This document shows positions 1-9,700 of a DNA stretch of 16,341 nucleotides, one piece after another; the first letter of the stretch is position 1; each line of letters starts with the position of its first letter. The notes beneath the pieces were generated by a model that saw only the letters and a program-made list of their open reading frames with translations, searched no databases and was not told where the DNA came from. The DNA is from Miltoncostaeales bacterium (GTDB lineage Bacteria > Actinomycetota > Thermoleophilia > Miltoncostaeales > Miltoncostaeaceae), in contig JAUROO010000098.1 of the NCBI GenBank assembly GCA_030829765.1, forward strand, positions 1 to 16,341, written 5' to 3'. The translations under genes and the position numbers were made by a program.

Positions 1-900
1 GGAGATCTGCTCGCCACCGGTGAGGATGGCGATGTCCTCGAGCATGCGCTTGCGGCGGTCGCCGAAGCCCGGCGCCTTGACGGCGATGCCGGTGAAGCTG
101 CCGCGCAGCTTGTTGACGATGAGGGTGGCCAGGGCCTCGCCCTCCACGTCCTCGGCCAGGATCAGAAGGGGCTTGCCCGTCTGGATGACCTTCTCGAGCA
201 GCGGCAGGATGTCCTTGACGTTCTGGATCTTGCCGCCGTGCGCGAGCACGTAGCAGTCCTCCAGCACGGCCTCCATGCGCTCCTGGTCCGTGACCATGTA
301 GGGCGACATGTAACCGCGGTCGAACTGCATGCCCTCGGTGAACTCGAGCTCCATCCCGAAGGTCTGGCCCTCTTCGACGTTCACCACGCCGTCCTTGCCA
401 ACCTTCTCGATGGCGTCGGCGATGACATCACCGATCTCGCGGTCGCGCGCCGAGATGGTGGCGACGCGGGCGATCTCCTCCTTGCCGGAGATCTCGCGGC
501 TCTGCTTGTGGATCTGGCCGACCACGTTGTCGACGGCGGTCTCGATGCCGCGCTTCAGGCCCATCGGGTTGGCGCCGGCGGCCACGTTCTTCAGGCCCTC
601 GCGCACGATGGCCTGCGCCAGCAGCGTCGCCGTGGTGGTGCCATCACCGGCGACGTCGTTGGTGGCCGTGGCCACCTCGCGCACCAGCTGTGCACCCTGG
701 TTCTCGAACGGGTCCTCGATGTCGATCTCGCGGGCGATGGTCACACCATCGTTCGTGATCGTCGGGGCGCCGAACATCTTGTCGATCACGACGTATCGAC
801 CCTTGGGGCCGAGCGTGACCTTCACGGCGTCGGCGAGGATGTTCACGCCGCGCTCAAGCGAACGGCGGGCCTCCTCGTGGAACTTGATCTCCTTGGCCAT
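1..900 (-). CDS. groEL: Chaperonin GroEL (Hsp60), N-terminal 300 residues, cut by the left edge
   Basis: Large subunit of the GroEL-GroES folding machine; it forms the ATP-driven double ring in the cytoplasm that encloses unfolded proteins. The visible part begins MAKEIKFHEEARRSLERGVN and shows the ATP-site motifs GPKGR (residues 31-35) and DGTTT (86-90), followed by the intermediate domain and part of the apical domain. The reading frame runs off the window at codon 300, so roughly the last 240 residues of a typical 540-residue GroEL lie outside. The start is the ATG at 900, with AAAGGA at 911-916 as a ribosome binding site ten bases upstream. It lies 34 nt downstream of groES on the same strand and almost certainly shares its CIRCE-controlled transcript. 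The family call is certain; whether this is the only groEL copy in the genome cannot be seen. Confidence 0.98.
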   Translation of the reverse strand, partial: MAKEIKFHEEARRSLERGVNILADAVKVTLGPKGRYVVIDKMFGAPTITNDGVTIAREIDIEDPFENQGAQLVREVATATNDVAGDGTTTATLLAQAIVREGLKNVAAGANPMGLKRGIETAVDNVVGQIHKQSREISGKEEIARVATISARDREIGDVIADAIEKVGKDGVVNVEEGQTFGMELEFTEGMQFDRGYMSPYMVTDQERMEAVLEDCYVLAHGGKIQNVKDILPLLEKVIQTGKPLLILAEDVEGEALATLIVNKLRGSFTGIAVKAPGFGDRRKRMLEDIAILTGGEQIS

Positions 901-934
901 TCTCTCTGCGTCCTTTCGCGTTCTCCGAGGTGCC

Positions 935-1249
935 TTACTTCTTGCCCTTCGCGGCCTTCTTGGGCGCGTCGAGCTTCGCGAGGATGTCGTGCTCGCTCAG
1001 CACGACCACGTCCTCGCCATCGATGTTCAGCTCGGTGCCCCCGTACTTCGAGTAGATGACGATGTCACCCACTGCCACGTCCGGGGCCACGCGCTCGCCG
1101 TCCACCAGTCGGCCCGGGCCGACCGCGACGACGCTGCCGCGCTGCGGCTTCTCCTTGGCCGTGTCGGGAAGCACGATCCCGCTGGCCGTGACCTCCTCCG
1201 ACTCGCCCGCGGTCACGATGACGCGGTCACCAAGTGGCGTGATGCTCAT
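935..1249 (-). CDS. groES: Co-chaperonin GroES (Hsp10)
   Basis: The 104-residue protein forms the seven-subunit lid of GroEL. It begins MSITPLGDRVIV, carries the mobile-loop region around residues 16-34 (ESEEVTASGIVLPDTAKEK) and continues with the family segments QRGSVVAVGPGR (36-47) and GDIVIYSKYGGTE (61-73). The length is normal for GroES, with a lysine-rich C-terminal end (KKAAKGKK). The ATG at 1249 is chosen over upstream in-frame starts because the homology begins exactly there and GGAGGA (1253-1258) lies just upstream; starts further up would run through the operator and promoter. It is the first gene of a groES-groEL operon. Confidence 0.98.
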   Translation of the reverse strand: MSITPLGDRVIVTAGESEEVTASGIVLPDTAKEKPQRGSVVAVGPGRLVDGERVAPDVAVGDIVIYSKYGGTELNIDGEDVVVLSEHDILAKLDAPKKAAKGKK

Positions 1250-1290
1250 CTGTCCTCCATGTCGATATCTGCGACTGCGGGGCGGTTTCC

Positions 1291-1317
1291 GTGGCACTCG
1301 CCCCGCATGAGTGCCAC
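1291..1317. promoter_or_regulatory. CIRCE-type operator (HrcA binding site)
   Basis: A perfect inverted repeat, GTGGCACTC, nine-base spacer, GAGTGCCAC. The 9-9-9 geometry is that of CIRCE (consensus TTAGCACTC-N9-GAGTGCTAA), and each arm matches seven of nine consensus bases, including the whole GCACTC/GAGTGC core. It lies 41 bases upstream of the groES start and overlaps the transcription start expected from the promoter at 1323-1351, the usual place for HrcA repression. By family knowledge HrcA binding keeps groESL low until heat shock; no hrcA gene is in the window. Confidence 0.9.
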
Positions 1318-1322
1318 GCGGC

Positions 1323-1351
1323 ACCGTAGGACACCCCGCCCGGCTTGTCCA
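1323..1351 (-). promoter_or_regulatory. Probable housekeeping-sigma promoter of groES-groEL
   Basis: Read on the minus strand, TGGACA (1346-1351) is five of six to the -35 consensus and is followed after 17 bases by TACGGT (1323-1328), which fits the actinobacterial TANNNT -10 pattern. Transcription would begin near 1316, inside the CIRCE palindrome, giving a leader of about 67 bases. A second possible -35, TTGACC at 1369-1374, is 17 bases further upstream, but its -10 would be the poorer TGGACA. Assigned by inspection only. Confidence 0.55.
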
Positions 1352-1500
1352 GCGCCAACGGTAGAACGGGTCAATTGCCTGCATATGGTCATCACGATGT
1401 GAGCCGCTGGCACTCAATGCCCCTCGTGCCACCCCCGCCGTGTGGCCATCACTCCTGCCACATGCACAGCGCACGGCCGCTCCGGCCCCGTCCGTCCGGT

Positions 1501-1506
1501 TAGGGT
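1501..1506 (+). promoter_or_regulatory. Candidate -10 box for the dehydrogenase operon (leaderless)
   Basis: TAGGGT lies nine bases before the ATG at 1516, and no purine-rich ribosome binding site lies between. If it is a -10 element, transcription would start at or just before the start codon, giving a leaderless message. No convincing -35 is visible 16-18 bases upstream. The same arrangement recurs at 3730, 12917, 13021 and 16219. Confidence 0.35.
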
Positions 1507-1515
1507 TTCCGATCG

Positions 1516-2028
1516 ATGGGTATCACCGAAGGGGGAATCGACCGCCGGGAGTTCCTCGCCCTCGCGGGGGTCACGACCGCCAGCCTGTACCTGGCCGGCT
1601 GCGGGTTCTCCTCCGCGCCGCAGGCGCCCACCGAGATCCAGGTGCTGCGCTTCCTCAACGTGTCGTCCATCCTCACGGGCTTCGCCGGCGACCTGCCGCG
1701 CGATCCGGCAGCCTCCTACTTCACGGCGCTCTCCGCGCTGGGGCTGCAGTGCACGCCCACGGATTTCCTGAATGCCGCCTACGGGCCCTACGGCGCGCCG
1801 CTGTCGATGGACGACCTGCGTACGCGCGGCGCCCTCGCCCTGCCCGGTGCCGATGAGTTCGTGCGCCAGGTGAACGGGGCGTGGTGGAGCGGCATCGTGC
1901 CCACGCCGGACGGCCGCCTCGAGGTGGTCACCTTCGAGGATGCCCTCGCCTTCAAGGTGGTGCACCCCGGAACCGAATGCCTGGGCACCGTGGGGTCGTG
2001 GTCGGTACCCGGCGAGGGCATGGCCTGA
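1516..2028 (+). CDS. Small (gamma-type) subunit of a membrane FAD-dependent GMC dehydrogenase, Tat lipoprotein
   Basis: The 170-residue protein has a twin-arginine signal (R10-R11-E-F-L) and hydrophobic segment ending in a lipobox LAGC (residues 26-29), so it is predicted to be exported folded and lipid-anchored at C29. The mature part resembles the small subunit of gluconate 2-dehydrogenase / FAD-glucose dehydrogenase complexes, whose gamma subunits are also about 170 residues, carry the Tat signal and help fold and export the catalytic subunit. Assignment rests on size, signal type and position: the GMC catalytic gene starts one base after this stop, so translation is probably coupled. The catalytic partner has no signal of its own, which fits co-export through this subunit. 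The start is ATG 1516, which places the Tat motif at its normal distance from the N terminus. Confidence 0.75.
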   Translation: MGITEGGIDRREFLALAGVTTASLYLAGCGFSSAPQAPTEIQVLRFLNVSSILTGFAGDLPRDPAASYFTALSALGLQCTPTDFLNAAYGPYGAPLSMDDLRTRGALALPGADEFVRQVNGAWWSGIVPTPDGRLEVVTFEDALAFKVVHPGTECLGTVGSWSVPGEGMA

Positions 2029-2029
2029 G

Positions 2030-3634
2030 GTGGCACGCGACGCCGATGTGATCGTGGTGGGCGCCGGCATCGCCGGCGCGATGGTGGCCGATGGACTGGC
2101 GCGCGCAGGCGTGAGCGTGCTGCTGCTGGAGTCCGGCCCCGTGCAGGACCGCCAGGAGGCCGTCACCGACTACCGGCAGTCACCGGTACGGGTGCCCGAG
2201 GCCGCCTACCCGCCGGTGGAGTACGCCCCGCGCCCCACGGTGGCCGACCTCGACGCCTACTACGTGCAGGACGGTCCCGACGAATTCAAGAGCACCTACG
2301 AGCGCAGGTCGGGTGGAAGCACCTGGCACTGGCTGGGCACCGCGCTGCGCCTGGTGCCGAATGACTTCCGCATGCGGTCCACCTACGGAGTGGCCGTGGA
2401 CTGGCCCATCTCGTACGAGGACCTGGAGCCCTGGTACACGAAGGCCGAGAACGCCATCGGCGTGGCAGGCCCCTCCGACGCCGGACTGCTCATCTCGCCG
2501 CGCTCCGGCCCCTACCCCATGCCCGCGCTGCCGCAGTCGTACCTGGACGGCATCGTCGCCCGCGGCGCCGAACGCCTGGGACTGATCGTGGGCCCCACCC
2601 CCCAGGCCCGGAACTCCGTGCAGCGCGATGGGCGCCCGGCGTGCTGCGGGTCGTCGTCGTGCGTGCCCATCTGTCCCATCGGGGCAAAGTACGACGCCAC
2701 CGTGCACGTGAAGAAGGCCGTCGCGGCCGGCGCGCGCCTGATCACCTCGGCCGTGGTGGTGGACGTGCAGGTGCAGCCCGATGCCGCGCAGGTGACATAC
2801 CGGCCCTCAGGCGGCGACCCGGTCACGGTCACCTCGCGCACGGTGGTGCTTGCGGCGAACGCCATCGAGACGCCCAAGCTCATGCTCATGTCCACCAGCG
2901 ACTCCCAGCCGCAGGGCCTGGGCAACGCGAACGACCAGGTGGGCCGATACCTGATGGACCACCCCATCCAGCTGTCGTGGGCCGTGGCACCGGAGCCGGT
3001 GTACCCCTACCGCGGACCGCTGTCCACCAGCGGCATCGACAGCGTGCGCGATGGGGCGTTCCGCTCCTCGCGCGGGGCCTTCCGCGTGGAGATCCAGAAC
3101 CCGGGATGGAGCTACCCATTGGGCGACCCCTCGGCACAGGCGCGCGAGTGGGCAGGCGACAACCCGCCGGGGCCGCAGGCCTTCCGTCGCTTCCGCGCCA
3201 ACCTGCTGCGCCAGGTGTGCCTTACCGGCGCGTCGGAGCCCATCCCCGACCCCGCCAACCGCGTGCGGCTGGCGGACGAGACAGACGCCATCGGCGTTCC
3301 CCGGCCGCTGCTGGACTTCCGCCCCGGCGAGTACTCCACCCGCAGCCGTGCCGAGGCACGCCGCCTGTTCAGCCGCATCTTCCGCGCGATGGGCTGCACC
3401 CAGCAGTACCACCGCGATACCTACGAGGGCGCCGGCCACCTGATGGGCACCACCCGCATGGGCAACGACCCGCGGACCTCGGTGGTGGACCGCAACCTGC
3501 GCCTGCACGGGCACCGCAACTGCTTCGTGGTGGGCGCGGGCGCGTTCCCCACAGTGGGAACCGCCAATCCCACGCTTACCGTGGCCGCACTGGCGCTGCG
3601 CGCCGTGGAACCCATCCGCTCGTCCCTGACCTGA
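2030..3634 (+). CDS. GMC-family FAD dehydrogenase catalytic subunit with 3Fe-4S cysteine motif (FAD-glucose/gluconate dehydrogenase type)
   Basis: The 534-residue flavoenzyme oxidises an alcohol or sugar hydroxyl group and passes electrons on rather than to oxygen. Near the N terminus is the dinucleotide-binding motif VVGAGIAGAMVADGL followed by LLLESG; SGGSTWHW (about residues 95-102) fits the FAD-contacting region. At 205-215 lies CC-x4-C-x3-C (C205, C206, C211, C215), the spacing known for the 3Fe-4S cluster of Burkholderia FAD-glucose dehydrogenase. The C-terminal half has GHLMGTTRMG with the likely catalytic H470, and VGTANPTLT with N513, the GMC His-Asn pair. GTG 2030 is chosen because it sits one base after the upstream stop and places the FAD motif near residue 7; upstream starts would overlap the small-subunit gene. 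There is no signal peptide, so it probably travels through Tat with that subunit. The cytochrome c partner is missing. The exact substrate cannot be told. Confidence 0.9.
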   Translation: MARDADVIVVGAGIAGAMVADGLARAGVSVLLLESGPVQDRQEAVTDYRQSPVRVPEAAYPPVEYAPRPTVADLDAYYVQDGPDEFKSTYERRSGGSTWHWLGTALRLVPNDFRMRSTYGVAVDWPISYEDLEPWYTKAENAIGVAGPSDAGLLISPRSGPYPMPALPQSYLDGIVARGAERLGLIVGPTPQARNSVQRDGRPACCGSSSCVPICPIGAKYDATVHVKKAVAAGARLITSAVVVDVQVQPDAAQVTYRPSGGDPVTVTSRTVVLAANAIETPKLMLMSTSDSQPQGLGNANDQVGRYLMDHPIQLSWAVAPEPVYPYRGPLSTSGIDSVRDGAFRSSRGAFRVEIQNPGWSYPLGDPSAQAREWAGDNPPGPQAFRRFRANLLRQVCLTGASEPIPDPANRVRLADETDAIGVPRPLLDFRPGEYSTRSRAEARRLFSRIFRAMGCTQQYHRDTYEGAGHLMGTTRMGNDPRTSVVDRNLRLHGHRNCFVVGAGAFPTVGTANPTLTVAALALRAVEPIRSSLT

Positions 3635-3741
3635 GGGCGCGCGCCGCGCTCACCCCCCGGGCCGTGGGGCCAGCAGCGGACGACCCCGACGCGGTAAGTG
3701 GCAAGCGCTCCCCGGCGGGCCCCGCACTGTAGGGTCGGTTA
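3635..3741 (+). other. Intergenic region before the giant surface-protein gene
   Basis: This 107-base gap contains a GC-rich stretch just after the dehydrogenase stop with only a four-base-pair stem (CCCC around 3654, GGGG at 3666-3669) and no T-run. I do not call a terminator. It ends with the candidate -10 box at 3730. Confidence 0.4.
3730..3735 (+). promoter_or_regulatory. Candidate -10 box for the giant gene
   Basis: TAGGGT lies exactly six bases before the ATG at 3742, so the predicted transcript start would fall on the start codon. The AGGG inside it could instead act as a weak ribosome binding site at seven-base spacing, so the two readings are not separable by eye. No good -35 is visible. 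Confidence 0.35.
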
Positions 3742-6700
3742 ATGCACTTGTCCCCCAATGCGAGGCCGCTTCTGCGGTCGATCGCTGCCGGCGCTGCCGC
3801 CGCGGGCATCCTCGGCGCACCGGCGATGGGGCAGGCAGGCGACACCCTCACGGTGCAGGGCAGGTACCTGCTTGAGCGATCGCCGGCCGATGCCGCCCCG
3901 TCGGCCGCGGTCTCCGCGGGCAACACCTCGACGTTCAACGTCGGAATCGTCTTCGATGCGGCGGGGCCCGCCACCACTCCCGTGGAGGCGACGATCACGC
4001 TGCCGCCGGGCGCAACGGTCAACCGTGCAGAGGGCGACATCCCTGCTGACCCGGAGGCCACTGTCCGATGGGCCTGCGCACAGGAATCCACGGTGGTGAC
4101 CTGCTCGCTCATCGACACCGCGACGGGCGGCCACTACCCGCTGCCCCCCAACCAGGCGGTGAACCTCAGCCTCATCACCATCGGGGACCCGGCCGTCATC
4201 CCCGCCGGCCCGCCGAACGGGGAGGGTGTCGCCATCGGGGACGCGACAGTCGCCGTGGCGGTGGTGCACAAGGGTGTACGTCTTGCCAAGACCATCACGA
4301 TGCCGGTCGATGCCGTCGCCGGGCCGCGGCCACCGCGTCCGGTGCTCGAGGTGGTCGGCGGATCCGTGACGAATCGGGTTGATGGATCGACCCGACGCGC
4401 CGTCACCTACCGGGTCAGAAACGTCGGCGGCACGGCAGCTCGCTCACGTGGCTCCACCCCGGCCGTCACGCTCTCGTCCGGCACGCCGCCACCGGCGAAG
4501 ACCACCGGACTGCGCGTGTCGGGTAAGGGGTGGGCATGCACCGTGAAACCCGGGGGCACGTGCCGCTACCGGGGGACGATCGCACCGGGGCGGCTCACGA
4601 CCCCGCTGACCGTGTCGTGGAAGGCCGCGCCGGATGCCGGCGCCGTCAACCTGACGTGGCCCGTCACGGGTGAGGTGTCGTATGTGACGCCGCAATCCCT
4701 TGTGCCCGCGGCGCCCGCGGGATCGGCTCCAGAGGATTCACCCGATGCCGGGGTCATCCCCTTCTCGCAAGCGGTGCGGCTGGCGATCCCGGAAACGCTG
4801 GCACGCCTTGTTGTGCAGCCGCTCGCCAGCAGTTCGACAACGGCGATGCTGCCGGGCCGGCGATCTCCGCCGGTGCGCACCCGCGTGCTCAACTCCGGGC
4901 CGTCCGTGGCCCCCAAGGTGGCAACACGCGTGGTGGTGCCGCAGGGCATGTCCATACAGGCGGCCGGTGGTGGCTGGACCTGCTCGGGGACTTCTCCCAG
5001 GTTCCGCTGCGAGAGGAAGGCGCCGCTTGCCTCCGGCGCCACCACCAACTTCGACTTCGCCCTGGCGGCCCCCGAGGGGCAGCCCGAGAGGCGTGGACGG
5101 GTGATCATCACTCCGCTGGGCGTGAAGGGGGCGCCACGGGGTCCCGCGGTGTCCCTGCCGGTGGTGGTGCTCGACCCCGGTGACCCGCTTGCCACACCAC
5201 AGTTGTGGCTGCGCTCCGGGAAGTCATGGACGCCATGGCGAAGCGGCGCGGTCACCCGGGTACCGGCACGTGACGAGTTCCGCTACCGCATTGCCCTGGT
5301 CAACCGCGGGGGCGACGTCATCGGTGCCGGCACACCGGTGACCCTGCGGCAGGCGATCGGCGGAGGCATCGAGGTCCTGCGGATCACCCCGTCACCGGGT
5401 CTGACATGCGGCACCACGGCACCGCTTGCCTGCACCTTCAGCGGATCGCAGGCGGTCAACCCCGGCGCCACCTTCGCACGCGTCGAAGTGGCGGTGCGGC
5501 CGCCCCGCATCGCCACCGAAGCGGCACTTGGCCAGGTCGTCACCTCGGTCAAGGGGGTCCCGGGCACCGAGCGGGTGCCAATGCGGGTACAGGTGGTGGA
5601 CAACCCGCATTCGCTCGAACCCGCCATGAAGGTGGCGCTCATCCCCACTGCCGGCGGCCGGGGCACGGTGGCGATGACGGTCACGAATGAGGGGCCCGGC
5701 CTGGTGCAGGGGGTCCGCGCGTCCACCACGTTGCCGCAGGGCATCGGCCTCACGCGCGCGAGCGGAGCCGGGTGGGCATGCGATCTCTCCGGACGCCGCC
5801 TGGACTGCTCATATGCCCCGGGAATCAGGGCGGGCCGGCGAACCTCCGGCCTGCTGCTCTCCATCACATCCTCGGTGCGGCCGGCGACGAGGCTGTCCCT
5901 GGCATGGTCGGCATCGGGAACCCGCGCCGCCGACGGGCGACGCCAAGTCGGCTCGCGGTCGGGCCCGCTGCCGGTGCGTGGCCCCATCACCGCGCGCGCT
6001 GAGGTGACGCCGAAGGTTCTCTCGGCATCCACCGCCCGCTCTGCAACCCGCGACGTGGTCCTCGATGGCACGGCCAGTACCGGTAATGGTGTCGCAATTG
6101 ACTACCACTGGCGACAGCGATGCCTCACCGACGAGGATGCAGGGCGCGTGGGGGCATGCAAGAGCCGGACCTCGCCGCGCGCACGCATCGTGCACCCGAA
6201 CATCGGATCGACGAAGGCGATCATTCCGAAGGTGAAGGTGCGCACCGCGTTCGTGTTCGAGCTCTCGATCACCGACGGCAGCGCGGTGCGCACGCGCACC
6301 CTCACAGTCACGGCCATGCCTACCGCATCCGGGGCCAACCGGACGGGGTCGGCCAATGGCGGGCACCCCACCGCGGCCCAGGCCAAGGCGGATCTGGCCC
6401 GGCAGATCGCATCACAGGCGCGCTCGCGGGCATCGCGCGCCGCAGCATCTGCGACATCGCGGCGCAAGGCCGCGAGTTCGTGGGCCACGGCCGCGCGGGC
6501 GGCGAACACCAGTGCACCACAGGTCACGATTACCGGCGCACCGCTGATCGAGGCCGACACGGGCGCTGAGGTGGCGCTGTCGGCGGTGACCCGGGGCAGT
6601 TGGCACGGCACCCCCACCATCGAGTGGACGCAGTTGTCGGGACCCGAGGTGACGCCGTCCAACCACCGCGCCCGCGATACCCGCATCCGCGCGCCGGACG

Positions 6701-9700
6701 GGCGGACGCTCCTCACCTACCGCGTGACCGCCCGGGACTCGCGCGGCGCCACCTCGACGGCCCAGGTGGTCATTGCAGTGGGCGCAGTGCCCACTGCCGG
6801 GTTCACGAGCCTGTCCAAGCGCGCGCGCACTGACGCCAAGGGAACACCCACCCGCATCAGCGGCAACATCACCGCGGCATTCGGCCGGGTGACGACGAAG
6901 GGGGCGAACGCGTCGTCCGGCAGCGGGTTCTCCTTCTCCGGTACCACGGTGACCATCGGGGCCCTCTCCGTGACCGGGGCCTCGGGCACGACGAGCCCAG
7001 CCGCGATGGTGATCTCCCGTGGGTCGCTCGTACTGCCCGGGGAATGGCGCCTCGGCCCCATCGCCATCAGCCCCGACGCCCCCCTGGTGCTGACCTTCGG
7101 CGGCGCCAACGGCACCGACATCACGGTGTCCGGTCAGGTCACCGCCGCGCAGACCTTCGGTCTCCTCCGCCTGCCCACGGGCTGGAGCGGCCGCACCACG
7201 CTCACCTTCGCGCCCGGGGCGGCAACCATCGCCGCGAGCGCCGTGGGCAATGGCACCGGGGCGGTGTCGCTGTCGGGCACCTTCAGCACGGACGGCTCGG
7301 TGGACGCCACGGTGTCCGCGAAGAACCTGCTGATCATCGGTGGCACCTCGGTCGACCTTGCCGGCACCGCCACGCGCGGCACCAGCGGGCCCGTGGCCAC
7401 CACCATCACCGGTGGCATCGGATCGCCGGTCGCGCTCGAGCCCGGCCTCGCCCTCACCGCGCTCACCGCTACATGGACGCCCTCCGCGCCGGATGGCGTC
7501 GCCCTCACTGGCAGCGGTTCCGTGGCCATCTCCAGCGGGTCGAGCACGCCGCTGTCGATCAACGTGGGGCTCTCCTACACCAGCAGCACCGCATGGACCA
7601 TGACGGCGACAGGCTCCGGGGGGCCAACATGGAACCCCCTGCCGGGACTGTCGCTCAATGCCTCCGACTTCACCGGCTCCATCGGCCAGAAGAATGCAAC
7701 CTGGCAATGGGACCTCAGCGCGTCGATCCCCTCCTGGCGGGTGTCCGGCGCCGTGCTGCTGCGGAACATCGGGATCGAGCTGTCGAACCAGTGCGCCACC
7801 ACGAGCCCGGCCTGCCCCGGCGGTGACCTCTTCCTCCGGCTGACCACAGGCGCGGTGATCGACCCGCCGGTGGGCGCAAGCGCCACCGGGCAGGGCACCG
7901 CGGTGATCGGCCTCGGCGAGGGCGGGGGGTTCTCCCTCGCCGCAGCCATGGGCGACGTGGGCCTGGCCCCGGGCGTGTCGCTGACGAAGCCGACGCTCAA
8001 CGCCACGTTCGGCATGCCCGCCACGGCGATCCCGGCGAGCGTGGGCGCCCCGGTCTTCTCCACGCCGGACGACACGGACTTCGCCATCCTCGTGTCGGCG
8101 GGGCTGTCCGTGCCCGGGTTGGGGAACTTCTCCGCCATCACCGCGAACATCAACTCGAAGGGCTGGGCCGTCGGCGGGTTTGACGCCGATGGCGTGTCGC
8201 TCGGTTCGTCGAACGGCTCGCAGAGCGACGCCTACTTCGGCTGGTCGACCTACGCGACCACGATGACCGCCGACATCCCGGGGTTCGGGACGACGACCCT
8301 CGACATCCCGGCGGGTGAGTTCTCGGTGGCCGGTGGCTACCAGGTACCCGACTGGTTCTCCAAGTTCACCAAGACCGGCCCGATCGAGGTGCTCGGCACG
8401 ATCCAGTTCCAGCCCTCGACCGGCTACTTCGACGCCACGATCGCCATCCCGGGATCGTTCAACCTTCCCGTCGGCGGTTCCAAGGCCGACGCCGCATCGA
8501 TGTCGTTCGAGATCCAGAACAACGCCGAGGGCCTCACCGTGATGGCCAACGCAACGGTGGCGCTCGCCGTGAAGGCATCCGGTGGCGGCATGCAGCAGGC
8601 GCCCACCCTCACAGCGTCCATCGGCTACGACATCACCACGACGACGGTCGAGGCATCCCTGGAATTCGTGGACGATGCCGGATGGCAGAACGCCTTCGGG
8701 GTGAACGGACTGGTGGTGAAGGACGCCTCCTTCACGCTGATGTGGAACGCGGCCACCGAGACGCCGGGGCTGAAGCTTCTCGCCTCCGGCGATCTGCCCA
8801 ACAGCATCGCCGGTCCGTTCAAGGTGCCGGGGTCGGGAATCCCCGTGGTGGTCGGGGCAGAACTGTCGGATACGAACCCCTGCATCGATGTGCAGGTGGG
8901 CGACTCCACGGGCACGACCCCTGTGCTCTCGGTGGGCGGCGGAGCAATGACCGCCAACTACTTCGAGTTCATCGTCGCGCCCGATGGCTGCCAGCTCTCC
9001 CCGCAGTCGGCGCCAATCGCGCCCGGGTTCCAGATGGCTTTCGACGGCAGCGTGCTGGGGACGACCGTGGACGTCACCGCCGCGCTCTCACTGGAGCCCA
9101 CGGTCTTTCGCGCCTCCGTCGACGTCGGAGCCTTCGGGCTGGGAGGGCTGCAGTTCAAGGAGACGAAGATCGCCGTCCTCATGGATGAGGGGCAGGGCCT
9201 CGACTCCGTGTCGTTCGCGGGCGGCTTCTCCATGTTCGGGACGTCCCTTGATGTAAGCGGCAGCCTGGCGCAGGCCGGGTCCACCACCTCCGCGTCGCTC
9301 AAGGTGGCCGAGGCGGGGACCTTCGACGTCGCCGGCTTCCGCCTCACCAACATGATGGTGCAGGCCGACGTGACCTTCGGCCCGGGCGTCGACTCGGTTG
9401 AGGTCTCGGCCTCGGGACAGATGGACCTGCTCGGCGTGGACGTGGACGTCAAGGAGTTCGACGTCAGCATCCAGAACGGGGTGGTGGAGGAGGTGGCCTT
9501 CGACATCACCACCTCCGTCAGGTTCGCCGGAGCCCTGACGGCCGATGGCGAGTTCAACATGAAGTACACGGAGTCGTCCGGCGAGTTCGACCTGAGCGCA
9601 GCGGTGGTGCTGTCCACCCCCGCCGGTTTCTCGATCGGCACGAAGGAGAAGCCCGCCACCCTCGACATCTCTCCGCAATGCGTGGCCTTCGAGGGCGACC

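Noticed and set aside
1369..1374. TTGACC as the groESL -35 box
   Set aside because: It matches well alone, but the -10 at the right distance (TGGACA) is poor; the TGGACA/TACGGT pair with 17-base spacing is better and puts the start inside CIRCE.
238..1402. Long plus-strand open frames opposite groEL-groES
   Set aside because: They are antisense shadows produced by GC-rich codon bias; the minus strand encodes unmistakable GroEL and GroES.
3654..3669. Possible terminator after the dehydrogenase gene
   Set aside because: Only a four-base-pair CCCC/GGGG stem with no T-run.
2641..3732. A 363-codon plus-strand open frame inside the dehydrogenase gene
   Set aside because: It is out of frame with the GMC motifs and its translation is Arg/Gly/Pro-rich shadow sequence.
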